A stretch of DNA of 64,000 bases from contig NZ_CANMFT010000003.1 in the NCBI RefSeq assembly GCF_947497285.1, positions 62,001-126,000 of the forward strand, in the 5' to 3' direction. The notes under the pieces were generated by a model. It did no database searches. It was not told where the DNA came from and saw only the letters and a program-made list of their open reading frames with translations. This DNA comes from an uncultured Aliiroseovarius sp. (GTDB lineage Bacteria > Pseudomonadota > Alphaproteobacteria > Rhodobacterales > Rhodobacteraceae). Positions 55,972-64,000 of this stretch are shown here, piece by piece; the first letter of the stretch is position 1; the number at the start of each line of letters is the position of its first letter. The position numbers were made by a program, and so were the translations under genes.

Positions 55972-56892
55972 ATGGCCGAAAAGAAAATCCTTCGCGTTTA
56001 TCTTAATCCCGACATGTTGGATCATGCGCGGAATGGAGGATTCAACTTCGTTAACCGGATCGCAAATGCGTTGGAGCCACGCGGGTTTCGCATCGAGTTT
56101 CGCAAGAATAGTGACGTAGAGCGGCTGAAATCGGCCGGTCGTAAGGGCTACTCTCTGTTCTTGATGGACGATCCGATTCACGCCAAGGCGCTGACCATGA
56201 GGCGCAGTTACTTCTACCCCTTCTGGCGGATCGAGGCGTCGGCAAAGCGTTGGGAGTTCGAAGTTGCCCAGACGCCATTTGATGCGGCAACCATTGATGG
56301 CGCGGCTGCAACCGATTGGGCAGACAAGTGGCGGAAGTGGTTGTTCAAAGGGGAGGCGAAAGCGGTGTCTCGCGACGGCCCGATTTATGTGCCGCTTCAG
56401 GGAAAGCTGCTGCGTCAACGAAGCTTTCAATCCACAAGTCCGGTCGAGATGTTGGACCTAACCGCGACCCGGTTCCCGGCGCATGTCATTCTGGCAGGGC
56501 TTCACCCCGGCGAGGTGTATTCCGAAAAGGAACGTCTTGCCCTGGATGGCCTGCGCCAGAAACACCCGAATTTGACGATCACGACAGGCGACATGACGCA
56601 GGCGCTGAAAACCTGTCGGCTTGTGGTCACGCAAAACTCATCCGCCGCGTTCTTCGGCTATTTTTTCCACAAGCCCGCAGTGTTGTTTGGCAAGATAGAT
56701 TTTCACCATATTGCATCGAACACGCACGACTTGGGCATCGACGATGCCTTTACCGCGGCGTTGGGGTCGCAGCCCGAATTTGATCGGTATCTCTACTGGT
56801 TCACCATGATGAATGCCATTCGCGCGGATGCCGAAGATTGTGAAGACCAGATCCTGAAAACCCTTGCCCGTCGCGGTTGGCAGGTGGATTAG
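55972..56892 (+). CDS. KpsC/capsule-polysaccharide-type protein, function unassigned
   Basis: The 306-residue cytoplasmic protein has no signal peptide or membrane segment. The C-terminal half, HVILAGLHPGEVYSEKERLA then LVVTQNSSAAFFGYFFHKPA and VLFGKIDFHH, resembles the glycosyltransferase-B-like fold of KpsC/LpsZ Kdo transferases, in which a similar NSS...F..KP loop binds nucleotide sugar. Similarity is weak and by eye, so the activity is unproven. No other capsule gene is nearby; it lies alone between divergent hslV and convergent hemH. Confidence 0.55.
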   Translation: MAEKKILRVYLNPDMLDHARNGGFNFVNRIANALEPRGFRIEFRKNSDVERLKSAGRKGYSLFLMDDPIHAKALTMRRSYFYPFWRIEASAKRWEFEVAQTPFDAATIDGAAATDWADKWRKWLFKGEAKAVSRDGPIYVPLQGKLLRQRSFQSTSPVEMLDLTATRFPAHVILAGLHPGEVYSEKERLALDGLRQKHPNLTITTGDMTQALKTCRLVVTQNSSAAFFGYFFHKPAVLFGKIDFHHIASNTHDLGIDDAFTAALGSQPEFDRYLYWFTMMNAIRADAEDCEDQILKTLARRGWQVD

Positions 56893-56895
56893 AGC

Positions 56896-57930
56896 CTATT
56901 CCAGCCAACCTGACAGATTGCGAGCGGCGACACCAATCAGGGCCTCGATATGGGCGTCGTCGTCATTCAGACAGGGAATATAGGTGAAACTTTCACCGCC
57001 CGCCTCGACGAAAGCCTCCTGAATTTCTTCCTGAATTTCCTCAAGCGTTTCGATGCAATCCGCCGAGAAGGCAGGCGCGATTACAGCGATGTTCTTCTTG
57101 CCGGTTTCAGCAAGCCGCGCGACCTCTTTCACGGTGTAGGGCTTGAGCCATTCTTCGGGTCCGAAAACGGATTGGAAGGTGGTTGTGATGTCTGCCTCGT
57201 CCCAGCCCAAGCGCTCTTGCAGCAAGCGGGTGCTTTTCTGGCACTGGCAGTGATAGGGATCACCTTGCTTCAAATAGCGTTCGGGCATGCCGTGATAGGA
57301 CACAACCAATAGATCAGGTCGCTTGGGCATTGCGGCATAGCCGCGTTCGACCGACTGCGCCAGCGCGTCGATATAGGCGGGGTCGTCGAAATAGGGCGTG
57401 ATGGTCCGGCTCGCCGGTTGCCAGGCTTCCTCCATCAGGGCGCGGAAGAACTGGTCGTTTGCTGTGCCCATCGTCGCGCCCGCGTATTGTGGATACAGCG
57501 GAAAAAACAGAATGCGGTCGCAGCCTGCGGCCACCATTTCCTGCACCTTCGATTTGGTAGAAGGGTTGCCATAGCGCATGCAATAATCAGTCACGACTTC
57601 TGCCCCAAACCGCTTTTCCAACCCGGCGCGCAGCTTGTCGGCCTGTTGCTTTGTGATGGTCATCAGCGGGCTTTCGTCCAGATCTTCGTTCCAGATCGAC
57701 TTGTATGCCTCGCCTGACGAAAAGGGGCGTTTGGTCAGGATGATGCCCTGCAGGATCGGCTGCCATTTCCACGCGGGGTAGTCGATCACCCGCTTGTCCG
57801 ACAGAAACTCGTTCAGATAGCGGCGCATGGACCAATAATCATAGCCGTCGGGCGTGCCCAGATTGGCGAACAGAACGCCGACCTTGCGGGCGGGCATTGT
57901 GGGGTGATCAGCAGGTCTTTTCATAATCAT
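56896..57930 (-). CDS. hemH: Ferrochelatase
   Basis: The 344-residue enzyme inserts iron into protoporphyrin IX. It contains VGVLFANLGTPDGYDYWSMR (about 15-34), the LSDKRVIDYP motif, PLYPQYAGATMGTANDQFF near 155, LLVVSYHGMPERYLKQGDPYHCQCQ near 208 with the catalytic histidine, and the C-terminal APAFSADCIETLEEI near 295 with the catalytic glutamate. The ATG at 57930 has GGAG upstream; 57960 is a longer alternative. Iron-sulfur cysteines typical of some ferrochelatases are not evident at the C-terminus. hemJ lies 11 kb away. Confidence 0.95.
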   Translation of the reverse strand: MIMKRPADHPTMPARKVGVLFANLGTPDGYDYWSMRRYLNEFLSDKRVIDYPAWKWQPILQGIILTKRPFSSGEAYKSIWNEDLDESPLMTITKQQADKLRAGLEKRFGAEVVTDYCMRYGNPSTKSKVQEMVAAGCDRILFFPLYPQYAGATMGTANDQFFRALMEEAWQPASRTITPYFDDPAYIDALAQSVERGYAAMPKRPDLLVVSYHGMPERYLKQGDPYHCQCQKSTRLLQERLGWDEADITTTFQSVFGPEEWLKPYTVKEVARLAETGKKNIAVIAPAFSADCIETLEEIQEEIQEAFVEAGGESFTYIPCLNDDDAHIEALIGVAARNLSGWLE

Positions 57931-57981
57931 GGTTACGCTCCGTTTCGCACCTTGGATCAATCGCGGGACACGGGTCTGGTG

Positions 57982-58815
57982 TCAATCGGGCAATTTGCTT
58001 TCGTCGGTGCCAAGCGCGTCGGCAAGCCGTGCGGCGGCTGATCCGGGCCGAAGTGGCTTTGGCTGACTGCCATCCGGGACCCAGCCGGTCAGAAACACCA
58101 AATCGAAGCTTGCTGAAATGCGGTTCTGGTCGGCTGGAAAATGCGCTGCATAGCGCGACTCTATCTCTTGTAAGAAAGCGCGCGTGAGTGGCGACTTCAG
58201 TCTCTGTTCCAGCGCATTTCGCTCTCCCATCAGTCTCAGATCGCGAAAAAGGGCAGTGGCAGAACCATAGGTGACCTCTCTCAAATCGCTGTCCGCTACC
58301 GGAAGCGCAAAGCCTGCCCGTTGTAGCAGCGCGCCAAGGTCGCGGATCTCTCCCATCGGGAGCACGCGGGGCGACAGGCCGCCAGTCTGGGCGATTTCGA
58401 CTTCGGACAAAATGGCGCGCAGTTCAGCCAAGGTTTGTCCGCCAAACAGGACGGCCATGAAAAGTCCGTCGGGTTTCAGCGCGCGTTTGGCTTGTATCAG
58501 CTGCCCGACCGGGTCGTTGGACCAGTGCAGCGATAAGCCGTGAACGACCAGATCATGAGCGCCTTGATCCAGATCGAGCACATCCTGATCAGCTACAATC
58601 TTGGCATCGGGGAAGGCGTTGGACCAGATTTCTGGAAAACCTGTCACAATCGCCGGCTTGGTAAACGTTCTGTTAACCTCTGTTAGGCGATCCTTGACTT
58701 CATCCGCGGCAAGTTCGTGCAGGAACATCCCGCTTGTGCGGGCGCGTTTGCGGTTCTGCGCAAGCTGGCCAAGGTCGGTAAGGTTTGGCGGTGTATCCGG
58801 ATCTGGCCGTGTCAT
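57982..58815 (-). CDS. SAM-dependent methyltransferase-fold protein, BioC/NDUFAF5-like
   Basis: The 277-residue protein has a class I methyltransferase fold of the BioC/NDUFAF5 type: an N-terminal helical region (LAQNRKRARTSGMFLHELAADEV), HDLVVHGLSLHWSNDPVGQL near 100 and LKPDGLFMAVLFGGQTLAEL near 125. The canonical glycine-rich SAM loop is degenerate: the stretch IVTGFPEIW replaces it. NDUFAF5-like proteins act in complex I assembly in mitochondria, and the bacterial role is unknown. I start at 58815; the ATG at 59013 lies inside the divergent comF gene. Confidence 0.8.
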   Translation of the reverse strand: MTRPDPDTPPNLTDLGQLAQNRKRARTSGMFLHELAADEVKDRLTEVNRTFTKPAIVTGFPEIWSNAFPDAKIVADQDVLDLDQGAHDLVVHGLSLHWSNDPVGQLIQAKRALKPDGLFMAVLFGGQTLAELRAILSEVEIAQTGGLSPRVLPMGEIRDLGALLQRAGFALPVADSDLREVTYGSATALFRDLRLMGERNALEQRLKSPLTRAFLQEIESRYAAHFPADQNRISASFDLVFLTGWVPDGSQPKPLRPGSAAARLADALGTDESKLPD

Positions 58816-58845
58816 GGGCGCGGACCATAGATGGAAGGATAAAAA

Positions 58846-59562
58846 ATGCAATCGGTGCTGAGCGTCCTTTACCCGCCGAAATGTATTAGCTGCGATGCAC
58901 CAACGGAAACGGATTTTGCCCTTTGCGGGGCTTGTTGGCGGGAAACTCCGTTCATCGAAGGACATGTCTGCGATCTGTGCGGTGATCCTTTGCCCGGCGA
59001 AGCGGATGGGCACGAAGATTATTGCGACGCCTGCCTTGCGACCCAGCGACCCTGGTCGCGGGGTCGGGCGGCGTTGCTATACAAGGGGAACGCACGGCGT
59101 TTGGTCTTGGCGCTCAAGCACGGAGATCGACCAGAGCTGGCGCGCGCGTCTGCGCCTTGGCTGGCGCGTGCTGCTACACCATTGCTTCTTGCCGACACGT
59201 TGATCGTGCCGGTTCCGATCCATTGGTCAAGGCGGCTGAAGCGTCGCTATAACCAATCTGCAGAGCTTGGACGGGCCTTGGCGCGCACCCTGTGCCTTGA
59301 CCACCAGCCGGACGCCTTATGCAGGCACAAGCGCACCCGCCCGCACGAAGGCATGGACGCCGAAACCCGGTTCGCAAATATGCAAAACGCTGTTCTTGCG
59401 CACCCAAAGCATGGCAAGGTTCTGGCCGGGCGGAACGTTCTTGTCCTTGACGATGTCATGACCTCGGGCGCCACCTTCGACGCGGCAACCCACGCGTGTC
59501 TGGACGCGGGCGCGAAATCGGTTCAGGTGCTTGCCCTTGCCCGCGTTGCGCGTGATGCCTAG
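58846..59562 (+). CDS. ComF family protein (amidophosphoribosyltransferase-like)
   Basis: The 238-residue protein combines an N-terminal zinc region (CISCDAPTETDFALCGACW, then CDLCGDPLP and DYCDACL) with a phosphoribosyltransferase domain (LIVPVPIHWSRRLKRRYNQS near 120; NVLVLDDVMTSGATFDAA near 198). Related ComF proteins support DNA uptake or nucleotide-linked repair in competent bacteria; the activity here is not established. It is divergent from the methyltransferase gene, with 30 bp between, and the glutaredoxin gene follows after 48 bp. Confidence 0.87.
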   Translation: MQSVLSVLYPPKCISCDAPTETDFALCGACWRETPFIEGHVCDLCGDPLPGEADGHEDYCDACLATQRPWSRGRAALLYKGNARRLVLALKHGDRPELARASAPWLARAATPLLLADTLIVPVPIHWSRRLKRRYNQSAELGRALARTLCLDHQPDALCRHKRTRPHEGMDAETRFANMQNAVLAHPKHGKVLAGRNVLVLDDVMTSGATFDAATHACLDAGAKSVQVLALARVARDA

Positions 59563-59610
59563 ATCCTTATAGTTCAGACACCACCGATTGGGCAGTAAGC
59601 GGAGCGGCAG

Positions 59611-59868
59611 ATGAAGCCAGTTACGATCTACACGACGCAATTATGCGGCTTTTGCCATGCGGCAAAGCGGCTTTTGACCAGCAAAGACATCGCGTTCGAC
59701 GAAATCGACGTGGCGATGAACCCCGACAAGCGACAGGAAATGATGTCGCGCGCGCATGGGCGCCACACCGTGCCGCAGATCTTTATCGGTGACACCCATG
59801 TCGGGGGCTGCGACGAGCTGTATGCGCTAGAGCGCGAAGGCAAACTTGACCCACTTTTGGCTGCGTAG
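59611..59868 (+). CDS. grxC: Glutaredoxin 3
   Basis: The 85-residue protein is a small glutaredoxin with the active site CGFC (YTTQLCGFCHAAKRLL; cysteines 12 and 15), followed by the cis-proline HTVPQIFIGD and GGCDELYALER glutathione-binding region. The usual active site is CPYC; CGFC is a variant but retains both cysteines. It reduces glutathione-mixed disulfides. It is 3 bp ahead of the nitrilase gene, so probably co-transcribed with it. Confidence 0.95.
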   Translation: MKPVTIYTTQLCGFCHAAKRLLTSKDIAFDEIDVAMNPDKRQEMMSRAHGRHTVPQIFIGDTHVGGCDELYALEREGKLDPLLAA

Positions 59869-59871
59869 GGC

Positions 59872-60690
59872 ATGAAGGTTGCGCTGATCCAGTTCACGGC
59901 AGGCGACGATCCCCAAACCAATCTGGCCGTTGTTCGCACCATGATCCGTGACGCAGCGCAGGCAGGTGCGCGTTTTATCCTGACGCCCGAAGTCTCGAAC
60001 ATCATTTCGACCAGTCGCCGCCATCAAAACAAGGTGCTTCATGCGGAGCAGGACGATCCCTTTCTGGCTCGCCTGCGCGAAGAGGCCCGCGCGCTGGGCG
60101 TCTGGCTTCTGATCGGCTCGCTTGCGATCAAGGCAGGCGATGAAGATGGGCGCTTTGCCAACCGCTCTTTTCTGATTTCGCCTGATGGGTCGGTGGTTGC
60201 GCGCTATGACAAGATCCACATGTTCGACGTGCAGATCGACGAAACAGAGACCTACCGCGAAAGCGCAGCCTATCGTCCGGGCACCAAGGCGGTTGTCGCC
60301 GACACGGAGTTTGCGAAAATCGGCATGACGATCTGTTACGATATGCGGTTTCCACATTTGTATCGCCGCCTTGCGAAGGCGGGCGCGACAATCATTACTG
60401 TGCCAGCCGCATTCTCTCCCGTCACCGGCAAAGCGCACTGGGAAAGCCTGCTGCGCGCGCGCGCGATCGAAAACGGTGTGTTCATTCTTGCCCCGGCGCA
60501 ATGCGGACAGAACGGGCCAGCCCGCGCGACGCATGGGCATTCGCTTGTGGTTTCCCCATGGGGAGAGGTTTTGGCGGATGGTGGCGAGGTGCCGGGCATC
60601 ACAATGGTTGATCTTGATCTAGCGGACGTGGAACAGTCGCGCCGACGCGTGCCGTCATTGAACCATGATCGCGAAATAGAGGGCCCCTGA
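59872..60690 (+). CDS. Carbon-nitrogen hydrolase (nitrilase superfamily, Nit-like)
   Basis: The 272-residue enzyme has the Glu-Lys-Cys triad: LTPEVSNI near 43 (glutamate), RYDKIHMFDV near 117 (lysine) and IGMTICYDMRFPHLYRRL near 150 (cysteine). It belongs to the Nit1/Nit2 group, deaminated glutathione or omega-amidase type; the exact substrate is not set by sequence alone. The glutaredoxin neighbour fits a glutathione-repair role, which is an inference. The TGA stop overlaps the marR ATG (TGATG). Confidence 0.88.
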   Translation: MKVALIQFTAGDDPQTNLAVVRTMIRDAAQAGARFILTPEVSNIISTSRRHQNKVLHAEQDDPFLARLREEARALGVWLLIGSLAIKAGDEDGRFANRSFLISPDGSVVARYDKIHMFDVQIDETETYRESAAYRPGTKAVVADTEFAKIGMTICYDMRFPHLYRRLAKAGATIITVPAAFSPVTGKAHWESLLRARAIENGVFILAPAQCGQNGPARATHGHSLVVSPWGEVLADGGEVPGITMVDLDLADVEQSRRRVPSLNHDREIEGP

Positions 60691-61136
60691 TGTCAGAAAG
60701 TTCGGTTGAAACCCTTTCGGTCGCCCTATTCAGCGAAATGTTCATGGCAGACCAGCTGGCGCGCAACCGCCTTTCGAAAGCCTTGCCAAAAGGGATGGAG
60801 CTGAGCCATTTTTCAGTGCTCAACCATCTGGCCCGGGTGAACGAGGAAAAAAGCCCTGCCCAATTGGCGAAGGCGTTTCATGTCACGCGTGGCGCCATGA
60901 CCAATACCTTGAGCAAGCTGGAATGGGCCGGACACGTTCATATCCGCCCCGACTGGGACGACGCGCGCCGTAAATTTGTGTCGATCTCGCCGTCGGGTCG
61001 GTCAGCGCGTGATGTCGCCCTTCTGGCCATCACACCGATTATCGCCAACATGGTCACCAAAATCGGACCCGAGAAGGTGCGAAACGTGCTTCCCGTGCTG
61101 CGCGAAATGCGCCAGCTGTTCAGCGATTTGGAATGA
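60690..61136 (+). CDS. MarR family transcriptional regulator
   Basis: The 148-residue protein is a winged helix-turn-helix regulator: LSHFSVLNHLARVNEEKSPA, then QLAKAFHVTRGAMTNTLSKL (recognition helix, about 60-85), and the wing WAGHVHIRPDWDDARRKFVS. The ligand is unknown. It is translationally coupled to the upstream nitrilase gene and, by ATGA, to the GNAT gene downstream, so it may regulate this small operon. Confidence 0.88.
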   Translation: MSESSVETLSVALFSEMFMADQLARNRLSKALPKGMELSHFSVLNHLARVNEEKSPAQLAKAFHVTRGAMTNTLSKLEWAGHVHIRPDWDDARRKFVSISPSGRSARDVALLAITPIIANMVTKIGPEKVRNVLPVLREMRQLFSDLE

Positions 61137-61921
61137 GGGCGCTTGAATTTGACACCGACTTGATGGTTCAGGCGGGCCAATGCGACGTTGTGGACCTGCC
61201 AGACCGCATCATACAGACCACGCCGGCCGAGCCGAATTTCTGGTTCGGGAACCGGGTGCTGTTTCGTGATCCGCCACGCGACGCAGCGCAAGTGATCGAC
61301 GGCTTCCACGGGGATCTTCCGCATGCCCGGCACATCTGCCTTGGCTGGGATATTCCAAATTTGCCGCTTGACCATGTCAGGACGGTTTTTGCTCAAACCG
61401 ATCTGGTCGTCGAGCAATCCGAAACGCTGGCCCTGCGCGGACAGCTAAACCGTGCCAGCGCCCCAAAGGGCCTCACCATTCGACCGCTTGTGAGCGCTGC
61501 GGACTGGGCGCAGAGCGAGGCGATCTCTAAGCGTGATCTGCTGGCCGACAAGATGCCGGTTCGCGGCATGGACAGCTTCCTGTCCAAACGCTCGAAAGGG
61601 CGGTGGGCCCAGATCGAAAAGCGGATGGGCCAGTGGTTCGGGGCTTTTCGTGGGGCCGATCTGGTCGGTGATATGGGCATCTTTCATAACGATCGGCTGA
61701 TCCGCTATCAGTCAGTGCAGACGCATTTCGACCATCGGCGCCAAGGAATCTGTTCGGCCCTTCTTTGTGCGAGCCTTGATTGGGCGCGAGCGCGGGCGCC
61801 TGATGCATTGGCTGTGATTGTGGCAAACGCAGAAAGCGACGCCGGGCGACTATACCGTCGGGCGGGTTTTGCAGCCTTGGAAACCACGATCAGCGCGTTT
61901 CGCCCACCTGATGACGGCTAG
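61133..61921 (+). CDS. GNAT family acetyltransferase
   Basis: The 262-residue protein has an N-terminal ~120-residue region unlike known GNATs and a C-terminal GNAT domain. The acetyl-CoA pattern is QTHFDHRRQGICSALLCASL near 195-213, then ANAESDAGRLYRRAGFAALE near 225. The N-terminal part includes FHGDLPHARHICLGWDIPNL. The substrate is unknown. ATGA overlap with marR indicates co-expression. It converges on ubiG, 15 bp apart. Confidence 0.78.
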   Translation: MRALEFDTDLMVQAGQCDVVDLPDRIIQTTPAEPNFWFGNRVLFRDPPRDAAQVIDGFHGDLPHARHICLGWDIPNLPLDHVRTVFAQTDLVVEQSETLALRGQLNRASAPKGLTIRPLVSAADWAQSEAISKRDLLADKMPVRGMDSFLSKRSKGRWAQIEKRMGQWFGAFRGADLVGDMGIFHNDRLIRYQSVQTHFDHRRQGICSALLCASLDWARARAPDALAVIVANAESDAGRLYRRAGFAALETTISAFRPPDDG

Positions 61922-61936
61922 GCGCGCTGTGCGGCT

Positions 61937-62689
61937 TTAGCCTTTGGGTTTCACACAGGCGACGGCATAGTTCACTGACAGATCCGTGTCCGAGATTGAC
62001 CAGCTCCAACCAAGCGGGCTGAACACCATGCCTTTGCGGTCAACGACGCGCAGACCCGCGCTATCGATCAGCGCAACCAGTTCGTCCGGGGTGATGAATT
62101 TGGACCATTCATGCGTTCCCTTGGGCAGCCAGCGCATTACATGCTCGGCCCCGACGATCGCGACCATGAAGCTCTTCGGATTGCGATTGATTGTCGACGC
62201 CACCATCAGCCCGCCGGGTTTCAGCAGTTGCTGGCACGCCGTCAGATAGGCCAGGGGATCGGCGACATGTTCGACCACTTCCATGTTCAGAACGACATCA
62301 AACTGCTCGCCCGCATCGGCCATCGCTTCGGCTGTGGTGTGGCGATAGTCGATCTTGAGCCCCATTTGTTCGGCATGTAGCTGCGCCACCGGAATATTGC
62401 GCGGTGCGGCATCCGCGCCAATCACCGTGGCGCCAAGGCGCGCCATGGGCTCTGACAAAAGCCCGCCGCCACACCCGATATCCAGAAGGCGCAACCCCTT
62501 GAACGGCATGATATCATTCAGATCACGACCGAATTCAGCAGCGATCTGGTTTGTGATATAATCCAGACGCACCGGGTTCATCATGTGCAGCGGTTTGAAC
62601 TTGCCGGTCGGGTCCCACCATTCGGCGGCCATGGCTTCGAACTTGGCGACTTCGGCGGGATCGACAGTTGTTTTGGCTTCTGCGCTCAT
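61937..62689 (-). CDS. ubiG: Ubiquinone biosynthesis O-methyltransferase UbiG
   Basis: The 250-residue SAM methyltransferase does the two O-methylations of ubiquinone synthesis. It shows [20 protein letters not shown] with [11 protein letters not shown] at the N-terminus, the SAM loop [20 protein letters not shown] near 70, and [20 protein letters not shown] near 138. [20 protein letters not shown] near 220 is typical. The start is the ATG at 62689. It is divergent from the pip gene, with 54 bp between. Confidence 0.95.
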   Translation of the reverse strand: MSAEAKTTVDPAEVAKFEAMAAEWWDPTGKFKPLHMMNPVRLDYITNQIAAEFGRDLNDIMPFKGLRLLDIGCGGGLLSEPMARLGATVIGADAAPRNIPVAQLHAEQMGLKIDYRHTTAEAMADAGEQFDVVLNMEVVEHVADPLAYLTACQQLLKPGGLMVASTINRNPKSFMVAIVGAEHVMRWLPKGTHEWSKFITPDELVALIDSAGLRVVDRKGMVFSPLGWSWSISDTDLSVNYAVACVKPKG

Positions 62690-62743
62690 GACGGGGCTTT
62701 CTTTCTGATGGCAGGCACGTTCGCACCATTATATAGAGGACAT

Positions 62744-63733
62744 ATGGACAAGGCCGCTGGAAAAAACAACGCCACGCAAAGGCTCTTTCGCTCGATCGAC
62801 CCCTTTGATCGGCGGATGTTGGATGTGGGCGATGGGCATAGGCTGTATGTCGAGCAAAGCGGCAATCCGCACGGAATACCGGTTGTTGTTCTGCATGGTG
62901 GACCGGGGGGTGGGTCGTCACCCGCGATGCGGCGGTTCTTTGACCCAGAGCAGTATCGCATCATCCTGTTTGACCAGCGTGGCTGCGGCCGGTCGCGTCC
63001 GCATGCCAGTATCGAAGCCAACACCACATGGCATCTGATCCGAGATATCGAGCATATTCGCCTGACATTGGGCATTGACCGCTGGATCGTGTTTGGTGGC
63101 AGCTGGGGTGCGACGCTTGCTCTGATTTATGCTCAGGAACACCCCGCCCAAGTGGCATGGCTTGTCCTGCGTGGTGTGTTTCTGGCCACGAAAGCTGAAC
63201 TTGACTGGTTCTATGGCGGCGGTGCCGGGCGCTTCTGGCCCGAACTTTGGAGCCGCTTTGAAGAGATGATTCCCGAAGCTGAGCGCTACAACATGATTGC
63301 GGCATATAATCGCCGCCTGTTTTCAGGCGACTACCGGGAGGAGGCTCGCTTTGCCAAGGCGTGGACGGGGTGGGAAAATGCGCTGGCGTCGATCCACAAT
63401 ACGGGTGCGATGATCGAAAGCCCTGCCGACTATGCCCGTGCTTTTGCCCGGCTGGAAAACCACTATTTCACCAACGGTGCCTTTTTGAACGAAGATGGCC
63501 ACATCCTGCGCGGAATGCCGCGTATCGCCCATATTCCGGGCACGATCGTGCAGGGGCGTCATGACATGATCTGTCCGCCCACAACAGCGTGGACGCTGCA
63601 CCAACGCTGGCCGTCGTCCGAACTGCGCATGATCCACATGGCTGGTCATGCCTTGTCAGAACGCGGTATCGCTGACGAACTGGTGCGCACGATGGAGAAG
63701 CTGGCCCGACAGCGCGACACTTTGGGGGTTTAG
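62744..63733 (+). CDS. pip: Proline iminopeptidase
   Basis: The 329-residue alpha/beta hydrolase releases N-terminal proline from peptides. It has VVLHGGPGGGSSPAMRRFFD near 47 (oxyanion), FDQRGCGRSRPHASIEANTT near 73, the nucleophile elbow FGGSWGATLALIYAQ near 115 (serine in GGSWG) and the MAGHALSE histidine near 300. I start at ATG 62744, preceded by AGAGGA; the earlier in-frame ATG at 62585 lies inside ubiG. A short leader and terminator separate it from rimP. Confidence 0.92.
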   Translation: MDKAAGKNNATQRLFRSIDPFDRRMLDVGDGHRLYVEQSGNPHGIPVVVLHGGPGGGSSPAMRRFFDPEQYRIILFDQRGCGRSRPHASIEANTTWHLIRDIEHIRLTLGIDRWIVFGGSWGATLALIYAQEHPAQVAWLVLRGVFLATKAELDWFYGGGAGRFWPELWSRFEEMIPEAERYNMIAAYNRRLFSGDYREEARFAKAWTGWENALASIHNTGAMIESPADYARAFARLENHYFTNGAFLNEDGHILRGMPRIAHIPGTIVQGRHDMICPPTTAWTLHQRWPSSELRMIHMAGHALSERGIADELVRTMEKLARQRDTLGV

Positions 63734-63865
63734 AGACTCAGCTTGCATCCGGATGCCTTCTGACCTATATCCCTTTTCAACAGCGGTGCTTCGGCCTCCA
63801 CCCCCGAAGCTCCACCGGAAATTCCGACGGGCCCGCTGGCCCGTTTTTTTGTTTTGGAGAGATGT
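63734..63865 (+). other. Structured leader between pip and rimP
   Basis: The 132-nt gap holds no gene. It contains a perfect 12-bp palindrome, GCATCCGGATGC (63745-63756), an inverted repeat GCTTCGG (63788-63794) / CCGAAGC (63804-63810), and the intrinsic terminator at 63827-63850. If a promoter lies inside, the terminator would be an attenuator or end a small RNA; otherwise it ends pip mRNA. I could not identify a riboswitch. Confidence 0.5.
63827..63850 (+). terminator. Intrinsic terminator upstream of rimP
   Basis: ACGGGCC (63827-63833) pairs with GGCCCGT (63838-63844) around the loop CGCT, followed by a seven-T run (63844-63850). It ends 15 nt before the rimP start and could terminate pip transcripts or act as an attenuator. 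Confidence 0.88.
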
Positions 63866-64000
63866 GTGAGCAACCTTGTTGCCAAAGCAGCGATCGACCG
63901 ACGTCTGGCCGATATCGTCCAACCCGTGATCGAAGGGATGGGGTTCGAGCTTGTGCGCCTGCGCCTGATGGGTGGCAACACGCCCACATTGCAGATCATG
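63866..64000 (+). CDS. rimP: Ribosome maturation factor RimP, 3' part outside window
   Basis: The first 45 codons are present, [20 protein letters not shown] followed by [20 protein letters not shown], the typical RimP N-terminus. The start is GTG at 63866 with GGAGAG at 63856-63861. RimP is needed for 30S subunit assembly and is usually followed by nusA and infB, which would lie beyond the right edge. The coding frame runs off the window. Confidence 0.9.
   Translation, partial: MSNLVAKAAIDRRLADIVQPVIEGMGFELVRLRLMGGNTPTLQIM

Overview
The window is one continuous piece of an alphaproteobacterial chromosome, most likely a member of the Rhodobacteraceae (Roseobacter group). The evidence is the set of families and their order: AddAB instead of RecBCD, AmgK/MurU, HemJ, a monomeric NADP isocitrate dehydrogenase, a malic enzyme fused to a phosphotransacetylase domain, the mnmE-mnmG-rsmG-parA-parB block, hrcA-grpE diverging from rph-rdgB-hemW, and an HslV with a short propeptide. 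Coding density is very high, with many 1-4 nt overlaps (ATGA, TAATG). I saw no rRNA, tRNA, insertion sequence, prophage or CRISPR array.

Layout. 1-10 kb: a rightward run of a PAS protein (cut by the left edge), tsaE, amgK, murU, addB, addA and trxA, closed by a clear terminator. 10-12 kb: two L,D-transpeptidases flank a CAP-domain lipoprotein. 12-16 kb: a leftward overlapping run encoding Hsp33, a CoA-type Nudix hydrolase, CCA-adding enzyme and an RNA m5U-type methyltransferase. 16-22.5 kb: a Nudix hydrolase, a receiver-PP2C response regulator next to a small Hpt protein, ilvA, argG with a DUF1810 gene, an SCP2 protein and a ribokinase. 22.7-30 kb: central carbon genes, namely an NAD-type isocitrate dehydrogenase, a GNAT-YoaP protein, the monomeric NADP isocitrate dehydrogenase, a membrane ClpP-like protein and malic enzyme. 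30-38 kb: galE, mutS, grpE, hrcA, rph, rdgB, hemW. 38-46 kb: the leftward block parB, parA, rsmG, mnmG, mnmE, rho, hemJ. 46-64 kb: maf-aroE-coaE-dnaQ rightward, then secB, idi, fxsA, a Tim44-domain gene, mltA, a Smr gene, an alpha/beta hydrolase, hslU/hslV, a KpsC-like gene, hemH, a methyltransferase, comF, grxC, a nitrilase-family gene, marR, a GNAT gene, ubiG, pip and the start of rimP.

The most important signal is the chromosome origin region. Two perfect 16-bp parS sites (TGTTTCACGTGAAACA) lie inside the 5' ends of rsmG (40596-40611) and mnmG (42501-42516), next to parAB. About 3.3 kb further right, the longest non-coding stretch (45714-46109) separates leftward hemJ from rightward maf. 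It holds an A+T-rich tract, a perfect DnaA box, several near-match boxes and small GGGAT/ATCCC hairpins. I infer that this is oriC. Replication, segregation (ParABS), tRNA modification (MnmE/MnmG), transcription termination (Rho) and proofreading (DnaQ) are therefore clustered around the origin.

Other points worth attention are two unrelated-fold isocitrate dehydrogenases (NAD and NADP type) within 4.2 kb, an inverted repeat that pairs with the start codon of the GNAT-YoaP gene, a receiver-PP2C/Hpt signalling pair, convergent genes that share CTAA or CTAG as reciprocal stop codons, and a structured leader with an intrinsic terminator before rimP. I found no clearly novel multi-gene system; the candidates are stated with their limits.
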